Shown here piece after piece: positions 33,527 to 42,614 of a DNA stretch of 45,789 nt (positions are counted from its first letter, which is position 1; the number at the start of each line of letters is the position of its first letter). The notes below the pieces were generated by a model. It was not told the origin of the DNA and did not search any database. It saw only the letters and a program-made list of their open reading frames with translations. The DNA comes from an uncultured Alphaproteobacteria bacterium. Lineage in GTDB: Bacteria > Pseudomonadota > Alphaproteobacteria > HIMB59 > GCA-002718135. The position numbers and the translations under genes were made by a program. The stretch is taken from contig CACNPW010000005.1 in assembly GCA_902622475.1 (NCBI GenBank), forward strand, positions 1 through 45,789, written 5' to 3'.

Positions 33527-34442
33527 TTATTAATTCATTAACCTTAAAACTATATCCCCGAAGAAAATCATCTTTAGAAATAGCATTTTTGCCTTCTCTT
33601 TGTAAAATTAGTGGCTCAATACTTCCGTCATTGCAACCAATATCAAAGGTCTTGTTAAGAATTGTCGATGCATTACCGTTAGAGTTTGATTTTCTTGCTT
33701 TAATGATTTTAATTCTTTCATTTTGTATAGTAAACCAAGCACCAGGTTTAGGCGAATGTGCTCTTATGAGATTTAAAACTTCATTTACAGATTTATTAAA
33801 ATTAATTTTTCTGTTTAGTGAAGAAATTTTATTTGCATATGTTGCATCATTATCATCCTGATCAGAATAAGAAATTTTTTTATCAAATATAAGAGGAATA
33901 GTTTCCACTAATAATTTGATTCCAACCTCTGTTAATTTTTGACTTAATTCATTTTTGTTACAATCATCTTCTATATCTACTTTTTTTTGCTTAATAATTG
34001 GTCCAGCATCTAATTTTTCAATTAGTTGTATGATTGATATACCCGTCTCTTTATCACCACTCATTAATGAATGTTCTATTGGTGCTGCACCCCTCCATCT
34101 AGGCAGCAAGGATACATGTATATTGATACAACCAAATTGGGGGAGGTCTAAAATATCTTTTGGCAATATTTTACCATATGCCATGACAATAATTAAATCA
34201 GGATTTAATTTTTTTACTATCTCAATAGTATTTTTATTAAATATGTTTGGACAAAAAACTTCAATGTTATTTTTATTTGCAAGCTGATGGACTTCGGATT
34301 CAATTATTTTCATTCCTCTAGATTTCTTTTTTGGAGGTTGTGAAAATACTGCGGAAATTATGAAATTACTTTTAATTAAAGCCTCAAGATAGTCAGAAGC
34401 TATTTTAGGCGAACCCATGAAAATTATTTTTTTATTATTCAT
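33519..34442 (-). CDS. fmt: Methionyl-tRNA formyltransferase
   Basis: This 307-residue protein has the formyltransferase core KIIFMGSPKIASDYLEAL. The catalytic and folate motifs are GCINIHVSLLPRWRGAAPIEHSLMSGD and the following TGISIIQL. A C-terminal OB-like domain includes IRAHSPKPGAWF. It formylates initiator Met-tRNA, and the downstream partner deformylase is encoded immediately upstream by def (one-base overlap). Confidence 0.97.
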   Translation of the reverse strand: MNNKKIIFMGSPKIASDYLEALIKSNFIISAVFSQPPKKKSRGMKIIESEVHQLANKNNIEVFCPNIFNKNTIEIVKKLNPDLIIVMAYGKILPKDILDLPQFGCINIHVSLLPRWRGAAPIEHSLMSGDKETGISIIQLIEKLDAGPIIKQKKVDIEDDCNKNELSQKLTEVGIKLLVETIPLIFDKKISYSDQDDNDATYANKISSLNRKINFNKSVNEVLNLIRAHSPKPGAWFTIQNERIKIIKARKSNSNGNASTILNKTFDIGCNDGSIEPLILQREGKNAISKDDFLRGYSFKVNELINA

Positions 34443-34951
34443 TATTTTTTGTTTTTTAAAAATTTTTGTACTTTTTTGATCATTATATTCCTTTTTAATG
34501 AAGAAAGATAATCTACAAATAACTTTCCAGAAAGATGATCAATTTCATGTTGTAAAATTCTTGATTCCACTCCACTAACTTCTTTTGTTATTTGTTTGTT
34601 ATTTTCATCTAAGTACTCGACTACTATATTTTGAGGTCTCTCAATTTCTGCAAATTGTTCAGGAAGAGATAAACAACCCTCTTCCATAACAATTTTATCT
34701 TGAGAGTATGAAACAATATTTGGGTTAAATAATGTATATTGTGTTTCTTTTTTAGTCTCTTGATCTACAAAGAATATAGTCACAATTTGTTTTAGAATTC
34801 CAATTTGATTTGCTGCTAAACCTACACCTGGTGCTTTTATCATTATTTGCATCATTTTTTTGGCAATTTCTTTTTCCTTAATTCCAACAGACTGAATTTT
34901 ATCTGCTTTTTGGCGTAATAGTGGATTTGGTACGTAAAGTAATTTATCCAT
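34442..34951 (-). CDS. def: Peptide deformylase
   Basis: This 169-residue metalloenzyme has all three PDF motifs: GVGLAANQIG, EEGCLSLPE (metal Cys) and LQHEIDHLSG (HExxH). It removes the N-formyl group from nascent proteins. The length is standard for Gram-negative PDF. It lies 6 bp after recR and overlaps fmt by one base. Confidence 0.97.
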   Translation of the reverse strand: MDKLLYVPNPLLRQKADKIQSVGIKEKEIAKKMMQIMIKAPGVGLAANQIGILKQIVTIFFVDQETKKETQYTLFNPNIVSYSQDKIVMEEGCLSLPEQFAEIERPQNIVVEYLDENNKQITKEVSGVESRILQHEIDHLSGKLFVDYLSSLKRNIMIKKVQKFLKNKK

Positions 34952-34957
34952 TTTTAT

Positions 34958-35557
34958 TTATGTAATTTTTTTTCTAGATTGGAATGCTGTATTTAATGTG
35001 TTTTCATCTAAGTAGTGTACTTCTCCACCCATAGGGATTCCTTGTGCAAGTCTTGTTACATTTAAATCTTTAAATTTTTCCAGCTTATCTGCAATAACAA
35101 AAGATGTTGTTTGTCCTTCCATAGTTGTACTTAAGGCAAGAATAATTTCTTTAACATTGTTTGTTTCAATTCTCTTTAGTAGATGTTCTATTTTTAATTC
35201 ATCGGTTCCTATACCTTGAATCGCTGATAATGAACCACCTAAAACATTATAGAGGCCACGATAAAATCCTACTTTTTCTAATGTCCACAAATCTGACACA
35301 TCCTCAACAACACAAATTGTTGCTTTATCTCTTTTAGGATTTGCACAAATATTGCATGGATTGACCATGTCTATATTTCCACATTCTGAACACTCAATAA
35401 TTTTATTATAAGATAAGTTTAAACTCTGAATTAAAGGAGATAAATTTTTATCTTTATTTTTTAGTAAAAAAAGAGCAATTCTTTGAGCCGATCTTCTTCC
35501 TAATCCTGGAAGTTTTGAAATATCGTTTATTAATTTATCTATTGGGGATTGCTCCAT
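34958..35557 (-). CDS. recR: Recombination protein RecR
   Basis: This 199-residue protein has the N-terminal helix-hairpin-helix (LPGLGRRSAQRIALFLL), the four-cysteine zinc finger CSECGNIDMVNPCNIC and a Toprim domain (ATICVVEDVSDLWTLE...LGGSLSAIQGI). It acts with RecF and RecO in RecA loading at gaps. The order dnaX-ybaB-recR is conserved in bacteria. The gap to ybaB is 2 bp. Confidence 0.97.
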   Translation of the reverse strand: MEQSPIDKLINDISKLPGLGRRSAQRIALFLLKNKDKNLSPLIQSLNLSYNKIIECSECGNIDMVNPCNICANPKRDKATICVVEDVSDLWTLEKVGFYRGLYNVLGGSLSAIQGIGTDELKIEHLLKRIETNNVKEIILALSTTMEGQTTSFVIADKLEKFKDLNVTRLAQGIPMGGEVHYLDENTLNTAFQSRKKIT

Positions 35558-35559
35558 TT

Positions 35560-35883
35560 TTAGAAAGGAAGTTTCATTCCTGGAGGTAATGGTAGGCCAC
35601 CTGTGAGATTTTTCATTTCTTCTTGGGCTGCAGCTTCTCCTTTTTCTTTGGCATCATTTATTGCAGCGACTATCAGATCTTCAAGTATTTCTTTCTCATC
35701 TTGTTTAATCAAGCTGTCATCAATTGAAATTCTTTTGAATATACCTTTTGCTGTAGCTGTTACTTTAATAAGACCACCTCCAGAAGTACCTTCAACTTCA
35801 ATATCATTTAATTTATTCTGTGCTTCAGCCATTTTCTTTTGCAACTGTTGAGCTTGCTTCATCATATTACCTAAATTAACCAT
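35560..35883 (-). CDS. ybaB: Nucleoid-associated protein YbaB/EbfC
   Basis: This 107-residue protein has the family pattern MKQAQQLQKKMAEAQNKLNDIEVEGTSGGGLIKVTATAKG. A C-terminal EEILEDLIVAAINDAKEKGEAAAQEEM follows and it ends GGLPLPPGMKLPF. It binds DNA as a dimer and is almost always encoded between dnaX and recR. Its start overlaps the dnaX stop by one base. Confidence 0.96.
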   Translation of the reverse strand: MVNLGNMMKQAQQLQKKMAEAQNKLNDIEVEGTSGGGLIKVTATAKGIFKRISIDDSLIKQDEKEILEDLIVAAINDAKEKGEAAAQEEMKNLTGGLPLPPGMKLPF

Positions 35884-37571
35884 TATTTCTCCTTTTTCAT
35901 TTTTGTTTGATTTATATCTGCTTCATCATCATTTATTTCACCTATTTCTGTAATAGAGTGAATTTTACTTTCAGGAAATTCATTTAATATTTTTTTTACT
36001 TCTGGATGATTTTTCATTAATTCAATTTCTTTTTGCTGGTTAATAATATCCTCATCATGTAAACTTTTTCCAAGATTACTTGTAGATGAATGTATCTGCC
36101 ATATTCTTCCTGTCCACTTAGAGATTAATTTTGCAACAGTTCTATTGAAGGCAGTGTCATTAATTTTAGATGTATTTAAAGTAACTTCTCCCTCTTTAAA
36201 AGAGATTAACTTCACATCGTTGTACAACTTAGTGTGGAGTAATCCTTCTCTATTTTTAAAAAACATATCGACAAAATGTCTGAAGTCTTGAACATTCATT
36301 ATATCTACATTTTTTTTTGGTAAAATTTCTTTTTTATTTTCATTAAAATTTAGAACTTTGCTACTTTCATTAGCTTCATTTTGTAGTTCAAGATTTTTTT
36401 CTAAGGGTTCTTTTTCGACAACTTCTCTGTCCATTTTTTTAATTAAGTCTTCTGGACTTGGACCATCATGTAAATAAATTATTCTTAAAATAATCATTTC
36501 CCCATGTTGATATAAATGAGAGCTATTTTGTAATTCTTGATAACCTTTGAATAAAATTTGCCATATAATATTCAAATTATTTAATGTCATTTTTGATGAC
36601 AATTCAACTCCCTTATTTCTTTCAAATTCAGGTATATAAATGTCATCTTTTAAATCTTGTGCTATTTTTATTTGTACTAGGAAATGTACTACGTTTAAAA
36701 GTTCATCAAATATCATTGCTATATCTGCTCCTAATTCATACAATTCTTTATATTTGTTAATTGCACCAAGCGCATCTCCTTCTAAAATAATTTCAACTAA
36801 GTTAAATATTTTTTCTCTATCAGCTAATCCAAGCATGCTTATTACAGTTTGTGAGTCAACTTTTTCATTTGGGCTAGTTATTGCTTGATCTAATAAACTA
36901 AGACCATCTCTTACAGATCCATCTGCCGATCTAACAATTAACGAAATAGCGTCTAAATCAATATCAATATTTTCAAGTTTGGAAATTTTTAATAAATGAT
37001 CTGATAAAATTTTATTCTCTATTCTATGTAAATCAAATCTCTGACACCTCGATAAAACAGTTATTGGTACTTTTTTAATTTCTGTTGTGGCAAAAATAAA
37101 TTTAACATGTTCTGGTGGTTCTTCTAAAGTTTTAAGCAGCGCATTGAATGCACTTTTTGAAAGCATATGAACTTCATCAATTATAAATATTTTATAATCT
37201 CCAATAACGGGTTTATATTTTACATTGTCAATTATTTCTCTAATGTCATCAACTCCAGTATTCGATGCTGCATCAATCTCAATAACATCAAGATTGCTGT
37301 CTGAAGTTGTTGATTTGCATGAATCACAATTTCCGCATGGTTCACAATTTTTTTTATCCCTATTTTTACAATTAATACTCATTGCTATAAGTCTAGCAGT
37401 TGTGGTTTTTCCAACACCTCTGACACCGGTTAGAATATAAGCATGAGCTAGCCGATCATTATTTATAGCGTTTGATATAATTTTTACTAATAATTCTTGA
37501 CCAACTAAATCTTCAAATTTTTGAGGTCTGTATTTTCTAGCTAAAACTTTATATTTTTTTTCTTCTGTCAT
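35883..37571 (-). CDS. dnaX: DNA polymerase III tau (and possibly gamma) subunit
   Basis: This 562-residue clamp-loader subunit has Walker A GVRGVGKTT (49-57). A four-Cys zinc module follows (CKNRDKKNCEPCGNCDSC), then Walker B and sensor motifs (FIIDEVHMLSKSAFNALLKTLEEPP; CQRFDLHR). Domains I-III end near residue 370; a charged linker (about 380-425) leads to a tau-specific C-terminal domain. Within the linker the coding strand has nine consecutive A (36318-36310, codons Pro418-Lys-Lys-Asn421). Loss of one A gives a stop after residue 421, and gain of one A gives a stop after residue 438. Either product would resemble gamma. The SRP RNA gene lies 10 bp upstream. Confidence 0.96.
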   Translation of the reverse strand: MTEEKKYKVLARKYRPQKFEDLVGQELLVKIISNAINNDRLAHAYILTGVRGVGKTTTARLIAMSINCKNRDKKNCEPCGNCDSCKSTTSDSNLDVIEIDAASNTGVDDIREIIDNVKYKPVIGDYKIFIIDEVHMLSKSAFNALLKTLEEPPEHVKFIFATTEIKKVPITVLSRCQRFDLHRIENKILSDHLLKISKLENIDIDLDAISLIVRSADGSVRDGLSLLDQAITSPNEKVDSQTVISMLGLADREKIFNLVEIILEGDALGAINKYKELYELGADIAMIFDELLNVVHFLVQIKIAQDLKDDIYIPEFERNKGVELSSKMTLNNLNIIWQILFKGYQELQNSSHLYQHGEMIILRIIYLHDGPSPEDLIKKMDREVVEKEPLEKNLELQNEANESSKVLNFNENKKEILPKKNVDIMNVQDFRHFVDMFFKNREGLLHTKLYNDVKLISFKEGEVTLNTSKINDTAFNRTVAKLISKWTGRIWQIHSSTSNLGKSLHDEDIINQQKEIELMKNHPEVKKILNEFPESKIHSITEIGEINDDEADINQTKMKKEK

Positions 37572-37580
37572 TATAATAAA

Positions 37581-37670
37581 TGGAAGGAGTTGAGACCCAA
37601 ACAGGATTGTTACAGCTGCTTCTTTTCAGATCTGACTGGATTAGCAATTTATTTGCCCTCAATCCTTCCT
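37581..37670 (-). ncRNA. ffs: Signal recognition particle RNA (small 4.5S type)
   Basis: The minus strand contains the SRP RNA domain IV core. AGTCAGATCTGAAAAGAAGC, followed by AGC, corresponds to the conserved GTCAGGTCC-GGAA-GGAAGCAGC, with a GAAA tetraloop closed by C-U/A-G bases. The ends are complementary: GGAAGGATTGAG at the 5' side pairs with CTCAACTCCTTCC at the 3' side, with one bulge, giving a rod about 88-90 nt long. It forms the SRP with Ffh for cotranslational targeting. Position directly upstream of dnaX is the usual alphaproteobacterial location. The exact ends are estimated from the terminal pairing. Confidence 0.88.
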
Positions 37671-37723
37671 GTAGTAATATAACATTAATGTAAATAAAAT
37701 ATAAATAGACTTTTCAAAAAATT

Positions 37724-38566
37724 TTATTTTTTCCTGAATGAAGATTTCTCATATACTCCAAGGATTTCTATCTTCTTACAAAAAAATTTCATCTCTTCTA
37801 ATGCTAATTTTACAGATGTATTTTCAGGATGTCCCTCAAAATCTACATAAAATTGTGCAACATCAAAACCCTGTGGGTGAATGTAACTCTCAAGCTTAGT
37901 TATATTAACACCATTACTAGCAAATCCACCAAGACATTTATATAAAACTGCTGGAATACTTCTAACTGTAAATACTAATGTTGTAAGAATATCCTTTGTA
38001 TCTGGATTTATATCTAATAAATTTTTTTGCATAACAAGAAATCGGGTTACGTTATTTTGGTTATCTTGGAAATTTTTTTCCAAAATATCAAGATCATAGA
38101 TCTTAGCAGCAAGTGCAGATGCGATAGCAGCATCTTCAATATTATTTAACTCTGAAATTAGTTTAGCAGATCCAGCTGTATCAGCTGCAACAATCATTTG
38201 TTTATCTAGTTTTAAAATTTTGTTTCGACATTGAGCAATTCCCTGTTCATGGCTTCTTATTCTTTTGATATCTGAGATTTTTGCACCTCTAATTCCAAGT
38301 AAGTTATGATTTACCTCATGAAAATATTCATAAGTTATTTTTAAATTAGAGTCGGGTATTAATCTTTGAGTATCCGCTACTCTTCCTGCAAGTGAGTTTT
38401 CTATTGGAACCATTGCTGCTTCTGATTTTCCTGATCTAACATGATCAAACATATCTTCAAAAGTTGCACAGGGTATACTTGTTGCGTTTGGAAAAATATT
38501 TTTTCCAGCTTGTTCACTATAAGCACCATTAACACCTTGAAATGAAAAACTATCAACTTTTATCAT
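37724..38566 (-). CDS. pheA: Prephenate dehydratase
   Basis: This 280-residue protein has FQGVNGAYSEQAG at the N-terminus. VPIENSLAGRVADTQRLI and the catalytic-region NVTRFLVMQK are diagnostic of PheA prephenate dehydratase. A C-terminal ACT domain (SIPAVLYKCLGGFASNGVNITKLESYIHPQG) would bind phenylalanine for feedback inhibition. There is no chorismate mutase domain. It converts prephenate to phenylpyruvate. It overlaps kdsB by 14 bp, a pairing common in Alphaproteobacteria. Confidence 0.96.
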   Translation of the reverse strand: MIKVDSFSFQGVNGAYSEQAGKNIFPNATSIPCATFEDMFDHVRSGKSEAAMVPIENSLAGRVADTQRLIPDSNLKITYEYFHEVNHNLLGIRGAKISDIKRIRSHEQGIAQCRNKILKLDKQMIVAADTAGSAKLISELNNIEDAAIASALAAKIYDLDILEKNFQDNQNNVTRFLVMQKNLLDINPDTKDILTTLVFTVRSIPAVLYKCLGGFASNGVNITKLESYIHPQGFDVAQFYVDFEGHPENTSVKLALEEMKFFCKKIEILGVYEKSSFRKK

Positions 38567-39287
38567 TGTGCTCTCTTATATTAGTTTCAATATTTATTAA
38601 ATCCTCTTTTGTATCTACACTTATTGGAACTTCAGGAACATACGTAACTCCAATTGGAATGTTAGAATCCATAGCTCTCATTTGTTCTAAGCTTAGATCT
38701 ATTTCATTTTTTGATTTAGGTAGATTGACAAATGTATTTATTGAATCTGGAGTATAACTATAAATACCAACATGATGGTATAAGTTTTTGTTTTCTATCG
38801 TAACTTCTCTATAAAAACTCAACGCCCGCGATACTTCATTTTTTTTTAAATCAACTTCAACTTTTGTTACATTGGGATTATTTAATTCATTATCATTTAA
38901 GTTTGTTGCGAGTGTACCAATAGCAAAATTTCTTTTTATTGGGTCAATGACTTTAAGAATATGTTCTGGATTTATAAGAGGCATATCACCTTGTAGATTG
39001 ATTATTACATCAATGTCTTTGTTATTTTTTATCTTTAAAAAAGCGGAGTGAACTCTATCAGTTCCAGAGGGGAGATTTGGATTTGTCATAATAGCTTTGC
39101 CGCCATTATTTACGATTAAATTATGCACTTCAATTTCCGAGCAAGCAACAAAGACTTCTCCAATATTTGACTCAATTGCTTGTTGCCATACTCTTTGTAT
39201 CATTGGAATACCATTTATCTCCATTAATGGTTTGCCTGGCAGTCTAGTGGAAGCCATTCGTGAGGGTATAATTATTACGCTTTTCAT
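38553..39287 (-). CDS. kdsB: 3-deoxy-manno-octulosonate cytidylyltransferase
   Basis: This 244-residue protein starts with IIPSRMASTRLPGKPLMEINGIPMI. It has the family motifs PSGTDRV, INLQGDMPLI, YHHVGIYSYTPDSI and LEQMRAMDSNIPIGVTYV. It activates Kdo with CTP for the lipid A inner core, implying that the organism makes Kdo-containing lipopolysaccharide. It is divergent from the cytochrome gene across about 90 bp. Confidence 0.97.
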   Translation of the reverse strand: MKSVIIIPSRMASTRLPGKPLMEINGIPMIQRVWQQAIESNIGEVFVACSEIEVHNLIVNNGGKAIMTNPNLPSGTDRVHSAFLKIKNNKDIDVIINLQGDMPLINPEHILKVIDPIKRNFAIGTLATNLNDNELNNPNVTKVEVDLKKNEVSRALSFYREVTIENKNLYHHVGIYSYTPDSINTFVNLPKSKNEIDLSLEQMRAMDSNIPIGVTYVPEVPISVDTKEDLINIETNIREHNDKS

Positions 39288-39378
39288 AATTTATGCGACA
39301 ATTAAGCAAGAGAATTTAAATTTCATACTTACGACAAATATATTCTTTCTTCTAAAAAATCTGTATATGTACTTATAC

Positions 39379-39924
39379 ATGTCTGGGCTTGAAGTTAATA
39401 AAATTTTAGCATCTATTATATTAGCAGTCTTAATTGTTACACTTATCGGCCATTTTGGAGATTTGGTCATTGATATTGATCATGATGAGAAAAAAGAAAC
39501 TGCTTATAAAATAGATGTCCCAGAGGATTCTACTGGTGTAGGAGTAGTAGAAAAAAAAGAAGAGGTAATTGAACCAATTTCTATTTTACTAGCAAGTGCT
39601 TCTCTTGATAATGGAGAAAAATTATTCAAGAAATGTGCAACATGCCATAATTATGAGAAGGGTAGTGCCAATAAAGTAGGCCCTCACTTATGGAATATCA
39701 TTAACAGACCAAAAGCAGATGTTGAAGGTTTTGCATACTCTAAAGCTTTAGCTGAATACGGTGGAGAATGGGGGTATGAAGAATTGGCAGAATTTTTATA
39801 TAAGCCAAAAAAATATATAAAAGGAACAAAAATGAACTTTGCAGGTTTGAAAAAAGTAAAAGACAGAGCAGACTTAGTTTATTTCCTAAGAGAACACTCA
39901 GATAATCCAGCACCACTTCCATAA
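39379..39924 (+). CDS. cycM: Membrane-anchored cytochrome c (CycM/c552 type)
   Basis: The protein (181 residues from ATG 39379) starts MSGLEVNKILASIILAVLIV, a single uncleaved membrane anchor typical of CycM. A short acidic spacer and a class I cytochrome c domain follow. The heme motif is CATCH, the fold continues KVGPHLWNIINRPKA, and the distal Met is in KGTKMNFAGLKK. It likely shuttles electrons from the bc1 complex to the terminal oxidase at the periplasmic face. The frame is open further upstream, but that extension runs antisense through kdsB and is not credible. An ATG at 39367 would add only four residues. Confidence 0.92.
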   Translation: MSGLEVNKILASIILAVLIVTLIGHFGDLVIDIDHDEKKETAYKIDVPEDSTGVGVVEKKEEVIEPISILLASASLDNGEKLFKKCATCHNYEKGSANKVGPHLWNIINRPKADVEGFAYSKALAEYGGEWGYEELAEFLYKPKKYIKGTKMNFAGLKKVKDRADLVYFLREHSDNPAPLP

Positions 39925-39933
39925 ATTTAAGTA

Positions 39934-40707
39934 ATGATTTTAAACACAGACGAGTTTTCAAAATTTGCAAACTCTTTAGCTGATGATGCATCTAAAACTT
40001 CGATGCATTATTTTAGAAACAAAATTGAAATAGAAATTAAAGATGATGAAAGTCCTGTAACTTTAGCAGATAAAGAAACAGAACAAGTATTAAGAGAGAA
40101 AATAAGAAAAGAATATCCTCATCATGGAATTTTAGGTGAAGAGTATGAAAATGAAAAAATAGACTCTGAATTTTTATGGGTATTAGATCCTATAGATGGG
40201 ACAAGAAGTTATATAGCTGGACATAAAGATTTTGGTAATTTAATTGCATTACTTCATAATAAAAAACCAGTTTTAGGAATTATTAATTGTCCAGCACACA
40301 ATGAGCGATGGATGGGAATAAAAAATCAACACACAAAATGTAATGGAATAGATGTTCAAACATCCGCAATTAAACAAATCAAAGATGCTTATCTTTTTAC
40401 ATCTGGATTATATTTTGATGAGCCTCAAATTAGAAAAGGGTTAGAATTACTCAAAGAAAAATCAAGATACTATAGACTTGGTGGTGATTGTTATATGTAT
40501 GGGATGTTAGCCTCAGGTTTAATTGATATTGTTTTAGAAGATACATTAAAAGTGCATGATTATATGGCTCTTGTAAATGTAATTGAAGGAGCTGGTGGAG
40601 TAATTACAGATAAGTTTGGACAAGATATATCGCTAGACTCAGATGGCAGTTTAGTTGCCTCCAGTACAAGCTCTCTTCACGATGAAATAATTAAATTAAT
40701 AAACTAA
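39934..40707 (+). CDS. Inositol monophosphatase-family phosphatase, HisN-like (histidinol-phosphatase)
   Basis: This 257-residue Li+-sensitive phosphatase-fold protein has metal-binding motifs GILGEEYENE (Glu), VLDPIDGTRSYIAGHKDFGNLIAL (DPIDGT) and the C-terminal VLEDTLKVHDYMALVNVIEGAGG. The RSYIAG and GLIDIVLEDTLKVHDYMAL sequences resemble the HisN branch more than SuhB. It would dephosphorylate histidinol phosphate, although other sugar phosphates are possible. It starts 9 bp after cycM, so the two are probably cotranscribed. No other his gene is in the window. Confidence 0.85.
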   Translation: MILNTDEFSKFANSLADDASKTSMHYFRNKIEIEIKDDESPVTLADKETEQVLREKIRKEYPHHGILGEEYENEKIDSEFLWVLDPIDGTRSYIAGHKDFGNLIALLHNKKPVLGIINCPAHNERWMGIKNQHTKCNGIDVQTSAIKQIKDAYLFTSGLYFDEPQIRKGLELLKEKSRYYRLGGDCYMYGMLASGLIDIVLEDTLKVHDYMALVNVIEGAGGVITDKFGQDISLDSDGSLVASSTSSLHDEIIKLIN

Positions 40708-40748
40708 AATTTATTTTAATTTTTAATAAATAGACATATATTATAAAT

Positions 40749-42575
40749 ATGAAAATACTTACATTGATCTTTACGTTTACTCTAATTTTTCAATTAAAAG
40801 CACAAGCAAATACTAATATTTCACATGCAATTGCAATGCATGGTGAGCCAAAATACTCAAAAGATTTTGAAAATGTTGAATACATTAATCCAAATTCAAT
40901 AAAGGGTGGATCAGTAGTAAGAAGTGCCATTGGAACCTACGACAGTTTTAATCCGTTTATTTTAAAAGGTACCTCAGCAGCTGGAATTGGAGGATTGTAT
41001 GAAACATTGACAACAGGATCAAGCGATGAAGCATTTACGGAATACGGATTATTGGCAGAAACGATTGAGTGGCCAGATGATAGATCTTGGGTTTCATTTA
41101 CATTAAGAAATGAAGCGTATTGGCACGATGGGAAAAAAATTACAGCTGACGATGTTGTTTGGACATTTAATACCCTAATGGAAAAAGGCCACCCATTTTA
41201 TAAATACTACTATGGAGATGTAAAAGAAGTAATTAAAGAAGATGAAAATAAAGTTAGATTTAATTTTACAACAAACACGAACAAAGAATTAGTTTTAATT
41301 GTTGGTCAATTACCAGTCCTGCCAAAACATTATTGGGAAAATAAAAACTTTGAAGAAACATCTCTGGAAATACCAATTGGAAGTGGTCCATATAAAATTA
41401 AATCTTTTGATAGTGGAAGATCAATTACTTACGAACTAGATCAAAATTATTGGGGTTTTGGTGCATCAATACCGATTAAAATTGGTAAAGATAACTTCGG
41501 CACTATTAGATATGATTATTACAAAGATAGAGGTATTGAAAGAGAAGCTTTTAAATCTGGTGAGATTGATTTCTTCTCTGAAAATTCATCAAAAGAATGG
41601 GCAACTGCGTATGATATAAACGCTGTGAATCAAGGCTTAATTAAAAAAGAATTAATAAGTCATGAAAATCCACAAGGTATGCAAGGTTTTGCATTTAATA
41701 TAAGAAAAGATAAATTTAAAGATAGAAGAGTAAGAAAGGCTCTTTCTTATGCTTTTGATTTTGAGTGGTCTAATGAAAATTTATTCTTTGATGCATATAA
41801 AAGAACAGATAGCTTTTTTGAAAATTCAGAACTTGCTTCTTCTGGTCTTCCTTCAAAAGAAGAATTAAATTATTTAAATCCATATTTTGATGTACTACCA
41901 AAAGAAATATTTACAGAAGAATATACGAATCCAGTTACAGATGGTTCTGGTTATATGAGGATGCAATTGCAAGAGGCGTCAAAACTTTTAGAAGAAACTG
42001 GATGGGAATTGGTTGATGGTAAACTTCTACATTCTAGTACAAAAGAACCTTTTGAATTTGAAATCTTATTACGATCACCTGCTTTTGAGAGAATAGTTTT
42101 TCCATTTAAAGATAATCTTGAAAAATTAGGAATAATTGCCGAAGTAAGAACAATCGATAGTGCGCAATATCAAAAAAGAATGGAAACATTTGATTTTGAT
42201 ATGGTTGTGCAAACCTTTGGTCAATCTTTATCTCCAGGTAACGAGCAAAGAAATTTTTGGGGTTCTGATGCAGCAGATACTGATGGCTCTAGAAATGTTA
42301 TTGGTATAAAAAATTATGCTGTAGATGGATTAATTGAAAGTCTAATTAATGCTAGTGATAGAGAAGAGCTAATTACAATAACCAAAGCTCTAGATCGTGT
42401 TCTTCTATGGAATTATTATGTTATTCCACAATGGCATATCTCCTCATACAGAGTTCTATATTGGGATTTTTTTGATAAACCAAAAATAAAACCAAAATAT
42501 TCTTTAGGCTTCGATACATGGTGGATTGATCAGAACAAATTTGAAACAATCCAGTCAAATAGAATATCAAACTAA
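40749..42575 (+). CDS. yejA: Peptide ABC transporter substrate-binding protein (YejA-like)
   Basis: This 608-residue family 5 extracellular solute-binding protein has a signal peptide of about 20 residues. YejA-type features are the early HAIAMHGEPKYSKDFENVEYINPN and GGSVVRSAIGTYDSFNPF, then SFTLRNEAYWHDGKKITADDVVWTF and FDMVVQTFGQSLSPGNEQ. It binds oligopeptides, and in other bacteria microcin C-like compounds, in the periplasm. The intergenic gap before it (40708-40748) is AT-rich and may hold its promoter. The yejB gene follows after 39 bp. Confidence 0.93.
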   Translation: MKILTLIFTFTLIFQLKAQANTNISHAIAMHGEPKYSKDFENVEYINPNSIKGGSVVRSAIGTYDSFNPFILKGTSAAGIGGLYETLTTGSSDEAFTEYGLLAETIEWPDDRSWVSFTLRNEAYWHDGKKITADDVVWTFNTLMEKGHPFYKYYYGDVKEVIKEDENKVRFNFTTNTNKELVLIVGQLPVLPKHYWENKNFEETSLEIPIGSGPYKIKSFDSGRSITYELDQNYWGFGASIPIKIGKDNFGTIRYDYYKDRGIEREAFKSGEIDFFSENSSKEWATAYDINAVNQGLIKKELISHENPQGMQGFAFNIRKDKFKDRRVRKALSYAFDFEWSNENLFFDAYKRTDSFFENSELASSGLPSKEELNYLNPYFDVLPKEIFTEEYTNPVTDGSGYMRMQLQEASKLLEETGWELVDGKLLHSSTKEPFEFEILLRSPAFERIVFPFKDNLEKLGIIAEVRTIDSAQYQKRMETFDFDMVVQTFGQSLSPGNEQRNFWGSDAADTDGSRNVIGIKNYAVDGLIESLINASDREELITITKALDRVLLWNYYVIPQWHISSYRVLYWDFFDKPKIKPKYSLGFDTWWIDQNKFETIQSNRISN

Positions 42576-42614
42576 TTATTAAAGTTTATTAGAAATAATA
42601 TAAAATAGCACAAT

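Noticed and set aside
39097-39378. N-terminal extension of the cytochrome c gene to a start at 39097
   Set aside because: The extra part lies antisense within kdsB and has no cytochrome features. The CycM anchor sequence begins naturally at MSGLEVNK (39379).
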